NCBI GenBank assembly: GCA_003566215.1
Contig: PXEJ01000331.1
Coordinates: forward strand, 1 to 8,719
Reading direction: 5' to 3'
Length of the DNA stretch: 8,719 bases
Origin: Cyanobacteria bacterium T3Sed10_376R1m
Lineage (GTDB): Bacteria > Cyanobacteriota > Cyanobacteriia > Cyanobacteriales > Cyanobacteriaceae
A program made the position numbers and the translations under genes. The notes beneath the pieces were generated by a model, which worked only from the letters and a program-made list of their open reading frames with translations, made no database searches and was not told the origin of the DNA. Of the stretch, positions 1-7,421 are shown piece after piece. Every line of letters begins with the position of its first letter. Positions within the stretch are counted from its first letter, which is position 1.

Positions 1-257
1 GCAACGGTTTGTTTTTGCCCTGCCTGTTTAATAGTTTGATCTACGAACTTACGGGCTTCTTCGGTGGTCATTTTCCCTTTTCTAACCATGTCGTCGCCAA
101 TTTTTTGAATTTCTTGGGCAAAGTTGGGATTATTAATAACTTTGTCTGCCTGTTGTTTAAATTCTTGTAGGGTATCCCCCGCTTTTTGAGCTGCATATCC
201 AGCGATGCCAACGCCTAAATAAAGGGCTTTTTGAAAGATATTTTCTGATTCTGCCAT
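1..257 (-). CDS. phasin-like small helical protein, 5' part only
   Basis: The gene begins at the ATG whose complement is 255-257 and runs off the left edge, so only about 85 N-terminal residues are visible. The protein opens MAESENIFQKALYLGVGIAG, then continues as a charged, Gln/Lys/Glu-rich helix with the segment GDDMVRKGKMTTEEARKFVD around residues 55-74. This pattern (short hydrophobic stretch, then a helix containing MTTEEARKFVD) resembles the small phasin / polyhydroxyalkanoate granule-associated-like proteins common in cyanobacteria, whose function is mostly untested. The hydrophobic stretch at residues 11-22 is too short and mixed for a confident membrane segment. It is divergent from nadB, with a 136-bp shared spacer (258-393). 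The reading frame is convincing; the phasin label is by resemblance only and does not show that the cell makes PHA. Confidence 0.75.
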   Translation of the reverse strand, partial: MAESENIFQKALYLGVGIAGYAAQKAGDTLQEFKQQADKVINNPNFAQEIQKIGDDMVRKGKMTTEEARKFVDQTIKQAGQKQTV

Positions 258-564
258 GGAATTATTTAAAAATTGATATTGGTGGTTATTCTTTTATTGT
301 AAAGGGAAATTTAAGAAACGATGGTAAATAAACCCCTGATTAGCTAAAATGAGCAAACATAACTGTTTCCCTAGTTGATTAATTAACAAAACCTTGAACT
401 CTAATCCTCCTTTACCTGATTCTTTCGATGTTGTCATTGTTGGTTCTGGGGCGGCTGGTTTGTATGCTGCCCTTTGTCTTCCTTCTTCGTTGCGTATTGG
501 TTTGATTACGAAGGATAAGCTCAAGAAGGGGGCTAGTGATTGGGCCCAGGGGGGCATTTCTGCT

Positions 565-572
565 GCGATCGC
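565..572. repeat. HIP1 octamer in nadB
   Basis: GCGATCGC, the highly iterated palindrome of cyanobacterial genomes, within the 5' part of nadB and encoding part of AAIAP. It supports a cyanobacterial origin. Confidence 0.9.
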
Positions 573-729
573 CCCTGATGATTCTCCTGTGCTACATTTA
601 GAGGATACGTTGAAGGCTGGGGCTGGTTTATGTGATAGGGATGCAGTGCAATATTTGGTGGAAAATGCCGTAACGTCCATTCGCTCTTTGTTGGAGATGG
701 GGGTAGAATTTGATCGTCACAATAATGAT

Positions 730-732
730 TAG
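730..732 (+). other. in-frame amber codon within nadB
   Basis: The codons here read AAT AAT GAT TAG TTA GCC ATG ACC. The TAG separates two parts of one NadB reading frame without a phase change. The next in-frame ATG (739-741) lies 6 nt after the stop, close enough for termination-reinitiation, but has no Shine-Dalgarno of its own. A single change such as CAG to TAG would explain it. Confidence 0.9.
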
Positions 733-1754
733 TTAGCCATGACCTTAGAAGCCGCCCATTCTTTCCCTCGGGTACTTCATGCGGCAGATACCACCGGAAG
801 GGCGATCGTATCTATTTTACGACAAAAGGTATTGAATAGCGATCATATTTCTATTTATGAACAAGCCTATGCCCTCAATTTGTGGATAGATGAAACCGAT
901 AAACGTTGTCAGGGAGTTTGCTTGTTATACCAAAATAGAATTAATTGGTTAGGGGCAAAAGCTGTTATTTTGGCCACAGGGGGAGGAGGGCAGGTTTTTG
1001 CTCAAACGACTAACCCCAAGGTAAGCACGGGAGATGGCGTTGCTTTGGCATGGCGTAGTGGAGCGGTGGTTAGGGATTTGGAGTTCGTTCAGTTTCACCC
1101 TACCGCATTAAAAAAGGAAAATGCTCCTCGTTTTTTGATTAGTGAGGCAGTAAGAGGTGAGGGAGCCCATTTAATTGATTCTAAGGGGGTTAGGTTTGCC
1201 TTTGATTATCACCCTAAAGGGGAGTTAGCCCCCCGGGATGTGGTTAGTCGGGCCATTTATAGTCATTTACATAAAATTAGTTCTAACCCAGCCCTTGATA
1301 ATGTTTTCCTTGATTTACGCTCTATTCCTCGCTCCCGTTTAGAATATCGTTTTCCCAATATTATTAATCGTTGTCAAGAATGGGGCATTGATTTATTTTC
1401 TCAACCGATTCCTGTTTCTCCCGCCGCCCATTATTGGATGGGTGGCATTCAAGTTGATTTACATAATAAAACTTCCATTGAGGGGTTATATGCCATCGGC
1501 GAAACTGCTAGTACAGGTGTTCATGGGGGAAATCGCTTGGCTAGTAATTCTTTGTTAGAGTGTGTTGTTTTTGGGGAAACTTTTAAAGATATTGATTTAT
1601 CTTCTATTTCTAGAGCCTTTCCCAAGGGGATAAGGGAGGTTGTAACCATGGAAAATTGGGATCAGGAAATGAAAGTAGTAGAAAAAATCAGAACGGAATT
1701 ACCTCTTTTAATCTGGGAATCTGCGGGTATTTGTCGCACGGATTCTATGTTAAG

Positions 1755-1770
1755 AAGTGCGATCGCACTT
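1755..1770. repeat. extended HIP1 palindrome in nadB
   Basis: AAGTGCGATCGCACTT, a perfect 16-bp palindrome centred on HIP1. It encodes S-A-I-A-L in the C-terminal domain of NadB. Confidence 0.9.
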
Positions 1771-2203
1771 ATCACACAATGGTATGGTGAAATTGAAAAA
1801 CTAAAAATAACTCAATTTTTATCAAAATTAAGTCCCCATAAAAAGTATGAGCTTAACTCCCAAACCATGGAAAAATACTTAAAATTAACTGCAGAAACCC
1901 GAAACTTAATGGATGTTGGGTATTTAATCTTAAAATCTGCTTTATTCCGTACCGAAAGTCGAGGAGGACATTACCGCCTTGATTATCCTCAAACCCAAGA
2001 CCATTGGCAATATCACACTTTTATCAAAAATGCTCATTGGTGGGTAGGACAAATAAATTAAACTACCAAACTTTTTTATGTTTTCCTATTATAAATAATA
2101 TCAAAATCTTGACCAGTAATTTTTGCAACATAATTTAGGTTAAGATAACTAAATCAAATATTTTAGTTAATTTTTTTTCAGCGACATAGGTAATAATTAG
2201 ATA

Positions 2204-2890
2204 GTGTTTACAGGATTAATAGAAGGCATTGGTAAGGTTAAACCGTTGGGGAACGATTTATTTAATATTGTCCTTGAATCTAAATCTAAGGAAAAAATTA
2301 GCTCCGATTTAGAGTTAGGGGATAGTGTTGCTGTGGATGGAGTTTGTTTGACAGTAGAAAAGATAACTACTAATGGCTTTGTTGCTACAGCGTCTCCAGA
2401 GACTTTACAAAGGACAACTTTGGGTAAAAGTGCCACCAATCAAAGCTGTGTTAATCTGGAAACCTCCTTAAGGGTGGGGAGCAAAATTGGAGGACATTTT
2501 GTGAGTGGACACGTTGACGGCATTGGTTGTCTAAGGGATTCTATCATTACCAACAAGGCATGGGAAATGACTTTTTCTAGCCCACAAACCTTCAAAGCTG
2601 AATGGAATCGTTATCTTGCCCCTTATATTGTTTCTAAGGCTAGTATTGCCGTTAATGGTATTAGTTTAACTATTGCTGATTGTGATGAACAGGGTAATTG
2701 GTTTAAAGTTGCCGTAATTCCTGTTACCTATGCTCAAACGAATTTGGCACAGTTAAAATCAGGGGATTGGGTTAACCTTGAGGGTGATATTTTAGGGAAA
2801 TATGTTAATAGATTAATTGGTTATCAAACCAGTACAAAATCAGCACAGTCTGACATTAGTCTTGATTTTTTGACACATCATGGATACTAA
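2204..2890 (+). CDS. ribE: riboflavin synthase (alpha subunit), GTG start
   Basis: Riboflavin synthase converts two molecules of 6,7-dimethyl-8-ribityllumazine into riboflavin and a pyrimidinedione, the last step of the riboflavin pathway. The 228-residue protein shows the family's two tandem lumazine-binding barrels. The first begins with the diagnostic MFTGLIEGIG and contains DSVAVDGVCLTV (Ser41 and Cys48, at the positions conserved in the family). The second begins near residue 97 with GHFVSGHVDGIG and contains ASIAVNGISLTIA. A short C-terminal segment (VNLEGDILGKYVNRLI) forms the usual trimerisation helix. GTG at 2204 is chosen because family members start exactly at MFTGLIE, although the ribosome site is weak (only AGG near 2188-2190). 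It is 142 bp after nadB and 189 bp before the amidase, so it is probably transcribed on its own. I see no FMN riboswitch-like structure upstream. The roughly 15 residues after the helix are longer than in many homologues. Confidence 0.95.
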   Translation: MFTGLIEGIGKVKPLGNDLFNIVLESKSKEKISSDLELGDSVAVDGVCLTVEKITTNGFVATASPETLQRTTLGKSATNQSCVNLETSLRVGSKIGGHFVSGHVDGIGCLRDSIITNKAWEMTFSSPQTFKAEWNRYLAPYIVSKASIAVNGISLTIADCDEQGNWFKVAVIPVTYAQTNLAQLKSGDWVNLEGDILGKYVNRLIGYQTSTKSAQSDISLDFLTHHGY

Positions 2891-2945
2891 TTCGGTTTTG
2901 CTGAGTGAGGAAAATTTAAAATTGTGAGGTTTTTTTCTCTCGGTT

Positions 2946-3012
2946 TAGTATCTGTAATTTTTGATTTTTAACTATTTTTTAACAAAAAAGTCTTACTTTT
3001 GTTTATTTTTTA
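2946..3012 (+). repeat. AT-rich dispersed repeat, copy A
   Basis: This stretch, just upstream of the amidase gene, aligns with 5469-5536 over about 68 positions with one gap, at roughly 85 % identity by eye. Shared blocks include TAGTAT, TGTAATTTT, TTTTAACTATTT, CAAAAAAGT, TTACTTTTGT and TATTTTTT. The middle forms a small inverted repeat, AAAAGT-CTT-ACTTTT, also present in copy B with loop GTT. Weaker similarity extends upstream: GGTTTTGCTGA at 2894-2904 matches GGCTTTGCTGA at 5398-5408, and GTGAGGAAAATT near 2905-2916 matches GTAAGGAGAATT near 5421-5432, with different spacing to the core. It is probably a remnant of a small mobile element or a family of intergenic repeats; no transposase is seen. 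Confidence 0.7.
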
Positions 3013-3079
3013 TCGCAATTTGATAATGATCAGTTTTTAGTAAGTTAAGATGGTCAAGAAAAATTAACTATAAGAAGTT

Positions 3080-4483
3080 ATGGAAAGTCAAGATACCTTA
3101 GTTTTTAAATCAGCCTATGAATTAGGAAAACTTGTTCATAAAAAAGAAATATCTCCTTTAGAGTTAACTGAATTATATCTGCAACGCATCGCTGATATAG
3201 ATAAAAAAATAGGTTCTTTTGCTTATGTAGCAGGAGAAATGGCACTCAAAGATGCCCATATTAAAACCGAAATTTTGGGTAACACCAAGGATACTAAAGA
3301 ATTTTCTCCTTTTTTTGGTATTCCCACTGCTATTAAAGATTTATATAATGTTAAAGGAATGCCTACTGGCTATGGTAATAGCTTTATAAAAAATCAAATT
3401 GCTGATTATGATAATGGTTTTGTTACCAAAATCAAAGAGGCGGGAATGATTATTTTAGGTAAAACATCGACTTCAGAATTAGGTTCATTACCTTATACGG
3501 AGTCTGTTGGTTTACCCCCTTGTCGTAATCCCCATAACCTTGATTATACGGCTGGAGGTTCTAGTGGAGGAGCGGCGGCGGCGGTATCTGCTGGTTTAAT
3601 ACCTGTAGTATGTGGGTCAGACGGTGGTGGTTCAGTTCGTGGTCCTGCTTTTTGTTGTGGTTTGGTGGGTTTAAAGCCATCTAGGGGCAGAATTTCTAAT
3701 GCTCCGGTGGGAGATTATTTGGGGGGAATTGCTACCCATGGTTGTATTAGTCGTACGGTGAGAGACTCGGCTATTTTATTAGATATTCTCTCAGGTTATG
3801 TTACGGGTGATCCTTATTGGTTAGCGAACCCAGAAGAAAGTTTTTCTGATTCTACTGTTAAAAATCCTTCTGATTTAAAAATTGCCTATGCCATGGGGGT
3901 TTTACCTAATAGGGAGGCTGATTTATCTTTGCAGAAGGAGGTGAAGGAGACGGCTATTGTCTTTGAGGAAATGGGACATGAAGTTACTCCGTGTAGTCTT
4001 GATTTTTCTGCTTTGGTTGAGCCTTTTACTTTAGTTTGGCAATCGGCTATTACTGAGCTGACTTTTCCTGATGAAATTCTTAGTCCCATGAATCGTTGGT
4101 TAAGGGAAAATTCTCCTAGTTTGGGTAAGTATCTATCGGCTATTCATCAAATGCAGGTTATTTCTCGTCAATTTGTTGCTCTGTTTGCTGATTTTGATGT
4201 TTTGTTATTGCCTACTTATTTACGACCTGCCATAAAGATAGGGGAGTGGGGCAGTTTATCATCTGAAGAATGTTTAAATCGTATCATAGATTGGATTAGT
4301 CCTTGTCCTCCTTTTAATGCTACGGGGCAAAGTGCGATCGCACTTCCCACTGGATTTACTGATAACGGCTTACCGATAGGAGTGCAATTAGTTGCTAAAC
4401 CTAATGATGAACAAACTATATTACAACTAGCTTATCAATTAGAACAAGTAAAACAATGGCACAAGTATCGCCCGGTAAATTAG
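3080..4483 (+). CDS. amidase-signature family hydrolase
   Basis: Amidase-signature enzymes hydrolyse C-N amide bonds with a Ser-cisSer-Lys triad; the substrate cannot be told from sequence here. The 467-residue protein has all three catalytic positions: Lys86 in GIPTAIKDLYN, Ser161 in the TAGGSSGGAAAA loop, and nucleophile Ser185 in CGSDGGGSVRGPA. Their spacing (75 and 24 residues) is that of the family. The glycine loop is followed by FCCGLVGLKPSRGRIS, and the C-terminus has the usual NATGQSAIALPTGF and GLPIGVQLVAKPNDE. It is not a clear GatA: GSDGGGSVRG replaces the GSDTGGSIRQ typical of the tRNA amidotransferase subunit, and the end of the protein differs. It resembles the stand-alone amidases many cyanobacteria carry. 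ATG at 3080 is the first ATG of the frame; the ribosome site (AAGAAG, 3072-3077) is weak and close. It sits between the two AT-rich repeat copies together with scpA. Confidence 0.9.
   Translation: MESQDTLVFKSAYELGKLVHKKEISPLELTELYLQRIADIDKKIGSFAYVAGEMALKDAHIKTEILGNTKDTKEFSPFFGIPTAIKDLYNVKGMPTGYGNSFIKNQIADYDNGFVTKIKEAGMIILGKTSTSELGSLPYTESVGLPPCRNPHNLDYTAGGSSGGAAAAVSAGLIPVVCGSDGGGSVRGPAFCCGLVGLKPSRGRISNAPVGDYLGGIATHGCISRTVRDSAILLDILSGYVTGDPYWLANPEESFSDSTVKNPSDLKIAYAMGVLPNREADLSLQKEVKETAIVFEEMGHEVTPCSLDFSALVEPFTLVWQSAITELTFPDEILSPMNRWLRENSPSLGKYLSAIHQMQVISRQFVALFADFDVLLLPTYLRPAIKIGEWGSLSSEECLNRIIDWISPCPPFNATGQSAIALPTGFTDNGLPIGVQLVAKPNDEQTILQLAYQLEQVKQWHKYRPVN
4330..4345. repeat. extended HIP1 palindrome in the amidase gene
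   Basis: The same 16-bp palindrome as at 1755-1770, here encoding the S-A-I-A-L of NATGQSAIALPTG. Confidence 0.9.
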
Positions 4484-4597
4484 AATTTGATCAAAAATTA
4501 ATGAGGGTTTGACATTTCTATTTTAGTTTCTTTGTTTGGAATTAAAAACTTTATTTTTGCTTAACGTAATATACTTTATTTTTATTGTTGTAACCCT

Positions 4598-5374
4598 ATG
4601 AAAAATAATAGTCCTGCTAGTGATGCGATCGCACTTTTAATTGACTTAGCCCAAAAAGGAGAAATTAATCCTTGGGATGTTCAAGTAATCGAAGTAATAG
4701 ATCGTTTTCTAGCAGAGTTGGGATTAGAAAATATCCATAATATAAATTATTTAGACACTGATTTATCTCACTCAGGACAGGTAATGTTATGGGCTTCAAT
4801 GTTAGTTTTATTTAAAGCAGATACTTTAGAAAAGTTAGGACAAGAAGAAACTAATAATGATGAAATTCTAGAGGAAGAATTAGGAATAAATCAGAGAAAT
4901 CGCCGTTTAAATAATAACTTAGAAGAACAAATAAAACGCCGTGCTTCCGCACTTCCTCCTCGTAAAAGACGAGTCACCCTAGAAGAGTTAATCACCCAAT
5001 TGCAAGAAATAGAAAAAGAAATAAAACAAACTAATAATTTACATGATGTAAACTTAAACAAAAAACGTAAATATACAAAAAAACAAGCACTTAAAACTAT
5101 TACAGAGTTAGCTCACGACGAAAATTTAACTCAACTAGCTCAAGAATTAAGCAATTTTTTAAATGAAAATAGTTTTATTTTATCACCTTCTACTGAAGAA
5201 GTTAGTTTAGATAAATTAGTTTGCTCTTGGAGTCAATATCAAGAAAGTCCTCAACAAGATAAAGTAGGAGTTTTTTGGGCTTTATTATTATTATCCTCCC
5301 AATCAAAAGTTGAACTATCTCAATCAGAATTTTATCAAGATATACATATTAAATTAATTACGGATACTGACTAA
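4598..5374 (+). CDS. scpA: segregation and condensation protein A
   Basis: ScpA is the kleisin subunit that, with ScpB, bridges the heads of the SMC ATPase dimer in the bacterial condensin that compacts and segregates the chromosome. The 258-residue protein begins with the recognisable N-terminal kleisin block (AIALLIDLAQKGEINPWDVQ, residues 10-29, then VIDRFLAEL), followed by MLWASMLVLFKADTLE near residues 63-78. The middle (about 85-160) is charged and rich in Glu, Lys and Asn, with predicted helices (LEELITQLQEIEKEIKQTN). The C-terminus (VGVFWALLLLSSQSKVELSQ) matches the family's winged-helix end that contacts SMC. The length is normal. ATG 4598 has no strong Shine-Dalgarno. A HIP1 site falls in codons 9-12. 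scpB and smc are not in this window. The 114-bp spacer from the amidase suggests an independent promoter, but I could not identify a convincing one. Confidence 0.9.
   Translation: MKNNSPASDAIALLIDLAQKGEINPWDVQVIEVIDRFLAELGLENIHNINYLDTDLSHSGQVMLWASMLVLFKADTLEKLGQEETNNDEILEEELGINQRNRRLNNNLEEQIKRRASALPPRKRRVTLEELITQLQEIEKEIKQTNNLHDVNLNKKRKYTKKQALKTITELAHDENLTQLAQELSNFLNENSFILSPSTEEVSLDKLVCSWSQYQESPQQDKVGVFWALLLLSSQSKVELSQSEFYQDIHIKLITDTD
4624..4633. repeat. HIP1 site in scpA
   Basis: TGCGATCGCA followed by CTT. Only the right arm of the extended form is kept; the left flank is GA in place of AG. It encodes D-A-I-A-L near the ScpA N-terminus. Confidence 0.9.
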
Positions 5375-5468
5375 TCATGAAGTATTATAAATAATTAGGC
5401 TTTGCTGAAAAAGTACTATGGTAAGGAGAATTGATCATTGACAATTATAAAGTTTTATTTTCTGGGTG

Positions 5469-5536
5469 TAGTATGTGTAATTTTGCACTTTTAACTATTT
5501 GTTTGTCAAAAAAGTGTTACTTTTGTATATTTTTTG
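5469..5536 (+). repeat. AT-rich dispersed repeat, copy B
   Basis: Second copy of the repeat at 2946-3012, in the same orientation, about 95 bp after scpA. It keeps the short inverted repeat AAAAGT-GTT-ACTTTT. Copy B also has CTATGGTA (5416-5423) and its complement TACCATAG (5550-5557) on either side of the core, an 8-bp inverted pair which copy A lacks. That pair could mark the ends of a small element of about 140 bp, although 8 bp can occur by chance. Confidence 0.7.
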
Positions 5537-5794
5537 ATACTTTGGATCGTACCATAGCAAAATCAACCAACCATCAGCGAAGAAACCAGAAAAATTCTGT
5601 TTGGACAAAACTCCAAGAAAAATTAGAGAAATTGAGGTTTAAAAGTATTGAAGTAAAATTAATTGTGCCTGACAAATGAGATAATAGATAGGTGTGATTA
5701 ATAACATTGGTCAATGACGGTATTTTGTGATACTTGTGAATATTTTGTTTTATGTAAAAATTAAGACTTAATAATTTCAGATTGTAATGACATA

Positions 5795-5902
5795 TATAGC
5801 ATTTTTTATAATTATGAGATACATTTATTATTCTCAAGTTCCCCTTATTAAGGGGGATTTAGGGGGATCGTTTTGTACCCCGTAACCATGATAATTGCTA
5901 TA
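5795..5902. repeat. MITE-like element with imperfect terminal inverted repeats
   Basis: The left end reads TATAGCA followed by a T-rich stretch and AATTAT (5795-5816). The right end, read on the other strand, gives TATAGCA then AATTAT without that insert (5889-5902). Between them lie CCCCTTATTAAGGGG (5841-5855), a near-perfect palindrome, and the direct repeat GGGGGATTTAGGGGGAT (5852-5868). These G-rich and C-rich strings resemble dispersed intergenic repeats I know from several cyanobacteria, and they stand out from the AT-rich surroundings. The element is about 108 bp and has no coding capacity. The exact ends are inferred. Confidence 0.5.
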
Positions 5903-6044
5903 ATCTAATATTGAAATATTTTGAGTCCCTAACAGAATGAAATAATAAATATTTTTATGGTTTACCCTTTTACATTATTGTCATGTTATGTATTCCATAT
6001 TTTTCTCATAATCTAAAAATGTAAAAATAAAATAGCATTGTCAT

Positions 6045-7211
6045 ATGAGTCAATCAAATAAAATATTTTCTCAGGAAGAGAATAAAACAACTATAAAAAA
6101 TAATCGTATTTTACATCTATTATTATTTGTTGATAATCGTCATAGTTCTCAAAAAAATGTAGAACAAATAAAACAATATCTTCATAAATTAACTCAAAAT
6201 TATCAATTTCAATTAGAAGTACTGGAAATTAGCAAATACCCTCATTTAGTAGAGCATTTTAAATTAGTTGCAACTCCTGCTCTTATAAAAATAAATCCAG
6301 CGCCACAACAGACTTTAGCAGGAACAAATTTAACAGCACAATTGCAAAAGTGGTGGGATAGATGGCAAAGTTCCCTGTTAGAAATAAAAGATAAAAATAG
6401 TAATGATTCTCAAGAATCAATATTACAAACTTGTCTTCCTTCCTCAGAATTAATTCGTTTAAGTGATGATATTTTTCAGTTAAAACAAGAGGTAGAAAAT
6501 TTACAACAACAGTTGCATTTTAAGGATCAAATGTTAGCAATGTTAGTTCATGATTTACGAAATCCTCTAACAGCAGCGTCTATTGCTGTAGAGACTATTG
6601 AATTAGCTAAAAATCAAGAAAATAGGGAAACTTTAGACAAACTACAAACACAACTTTGTGATCAAGCAAAAAAACAATTTGTGGTGATGAATAAAATGAT
6701 CACTGACTTATTAGAAATTTCCCATACTAGGGATAGTCAATTAAATATTATTCCAGCAAAAATAAATTTGTATAATTTATGCGAAGAAATTATTAATAAT
6801 GTTGAGAAAAAAATCAAAGATAAAAAGCAGACGTTGATTAAAGATGTGCCTCAAGATTTACCTCCGGTTTATGCTGATGGAGAATTGTTGGGACAAGTTT
6901 TAATTAATTTGATGGAAAATGCGATCAAATACACTCCTAATGAAGGTCAAATCACTATCTCTGTTATTCATAAAACTATTCAAAAAGTTGAGGTAAGTAT
7001 TATTGACACGGGTTCGGGTATCCCCACAGAAAAAAAAGAACGTATTTTTGAGGGACATTTTCGCCTTGAAAGAGATGTGAAGCAAGAAGGTTACGGAATT
7101 GGTTTAGCTTTATGCCGACAAATAATTAACGCCCATTATGGACAAATTTGGGTAGATGATAATGGGAGTCAAGGTAGTTGTTTTCGCTTTACCCTACCCG
7201 TCCATTTTTGA
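6045..7211 (+). CDS. sasA: SasA, KaiC-interacting circadian sensory histidine kinase
   Basis: SasA senses the circadian clock by binding KaiC through its KaiB-like domain and passes phosphate to the response regulator RpaA, setting daily gene expression. The 388-residue protein matches the usual SasA length. Residues about 20-108 form the thioredoxin-like KaiB-type sensor domain (RILHLLLFVDNRHSSQKNVE, then VATPALIKINPAPQQTLAG). A coiled linker follows (about 135-160, LKQEVENLQQQLHFKDQ). The dimerisation/H box is MLVHDLRNPLTAAS with phospho-acceptor His169. The ATPase domain shows the N box (NLMENAIKYTP, Asn292), G1 (DTGSGIP, Asp321), the F-box region (IFEGHFRL) and G2 (GYGIGLAL, 349-356). There is no transmembrane segment, as expected for a cytoplasmic kinase. 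All catalytic motifs are intact. ATG 6045 fits the family start; no clear ribosome site is seen. kaiABC and rpaA are not in this window. Confidence 0.95.
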   Translation: MSQSNKIFSQEENKTTIKNNRILHLLLFVDNRHSSQKNVEQIKQYLHKLTQNYQFQLEVLEISKYPHLVEHFKLVATPALIKINPAPQQTLAGTNLTAQLQKWWDRWQSSLLEIKDKNSNDSQESILQTCLPSSELIRLSDDIFQLKQEVENLQQQLHFKDQMLAMLVHDLRNPLTAASIAVETIELAKNQENRETLDKLQTQLCDQAKKQFVVMNKMITDLLEISHTRDSQLNIIPAKINLYNLCEEIINNVEKKIKDKKQTLIKDVPQDLPPVYADGELLGQVLINLMENAIKYTPNEGQITISVIHKTIQKVEVSIIDTGSGIPTEKKERIFEGHFRLERDVKQEGYGIGLALCRQIINAHYGQIWVDDNGSQGSCFRFTLPVHF

Positions 7212-7381
7212 TAGTGGACTATGATTAAAGAGGATTTAAAATTTGGAAAGATAATATCTTAAATATTCTTTTATTAAAAATAAGTAGTTTATTTATTGAA
7301 AAATTTGTCTCAGTTTTTATTTAAAAATTAATGTGATTTATTTCTTTATTTTAGATAATTAGTTCTCAATTTTTCTTAATA

Positions 7382-7408
7382 TTGATAAAGATCGAAGAGA
7401 AGTATAAT
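7382..7408 (+). promoter_or_regulatory. sigma70-type promoter candidate for the pentapeptide gene
   Basis: A perfect -10 TATAAT lies at 7403-7408, with TTGATA (5 of 6 to the -35 consensus) at 7382-7387. The spacer is 15 bp, shorter than the ideal 17, so the -35 match may be accidental. A start near 7415 would leave a leader of about 25 nt containing the AAGGAG ribosome site. Confidence 0.45.
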
Positions 7409-7421
7409 AAAAGTAGAAGTT

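Larger units (their letters stand above)
394..2061 (+). pseudogene. nadB: L-aspartate oxidase, interrupted by one in-frame TAG
   Basis: NadB oxidises L-aspartate to iminoaspartate with FAD, the first step of de novo NAD synthesis, acting with NadA in the cytoplasm. Counted through the stop, the frame spans 555 residues, about normal length. Visible motifs are the FAD-binding GSGAAG at 17-22, ASDWAQGG near 47-54, LHAADTTG near 128-135, QFHPTAL with His235, SEAVRGEG with Arg254, AHYWMGG with His346 and HGGNRLASNSLLE with Arg381; these match the family's conserved active-site blocks. Codon 113 (730-732) is TAG, between FDRHNND and LAMTLEAAHS, where a variable residue is expected. The frame is the same on both sides, so this is a substitution and not a frameshift. 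The products would be a 112-residue N-terminal piece (394-732) and, if translation restarts at ATG 739, a 440-residue piece (739-2061). Start is taken as TTG 394, since the frame is closed by TGA at 376-378 and has no ATG before the FAD motif. No good Shine-Dalgarno is seen. Pseudogene, sequencing error and suppressed stop all remain possible. Confidence 0.85.
5375..6044. other. 670-bp gap rich in repeats, no convincing gene
   Basis: The gap between scpA and sasA contains AT-rich repeat copy B (5469-5536), a MITE-like element (5795-5902) and very AT-rich sequence. A plus-strand open frame of 82 codons (5431-5679, TTG start) crosses the repeat. Its first half is encoded by the repeat; its second half (W-T-K-L-Q-E-K-L-E-K-L then SIEVKLIVPDK) looks helical and charged and might be a relic of a gene. 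AAGGAG (5423-5428) lies only 2 nt from that TTG, too near for normal initiation. I do not call a gene here. I also see no tRNA, no known small RNA signature and no strong terminator. Confidence 0.6.

Noticed and set aside
294..680. Minus-strand open frame of 128 codons
   Set aside because: It lies mostly opposite the conserved NadB N-terminus and shows no recognisable domain; an antisense shadow.
2197..2439. Minus-strand open frame of 80 codons
   Set aside because: Opposite the first barrel of riboflavin synthase, which is unmistakable; no independent coding signal.
3886..4089. Minus-strand open frame of 67 codons
   Set aside because: Opposite the amidase coding region; no motif or ribosome site.
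3080..4483. Amidase read as GatA (Glu-tRNA amidotransferase subunit A)
   Set aside because: The nucleophile loop is GSDGGGSVRG where GatA usually has GSDTGGSIRQ, and the C-terminal half lacks GatA-like sequence; kept as a general amidase.
4509..4514. TTGACA as a -35 box for scpA
   Set aside because: No acceptable -10 hexamer lies 16-18 bp downstream; the later TATACT (4570-4575) has no matching -35.
5574..5837. Minus-strand open frame of 87 codons in the scpA-sasA gap
   Set aside because: The product is an AT-driven mix of Ile, Asn, Tyr, Ser and Phe without a domain, and it runs into the MITE-like element.
6900..7085. Minus-strand open frame of 61 codons
   Set aside because: Opposite the SasA ATPase motifs; a shadow.
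7209..7220. ATAGT-GG-ACTAT inverted repeat after sasA as a terminator
   Set aside because: The stem is 5 bp and AT-rich with a 2-nt loop and no following T run.
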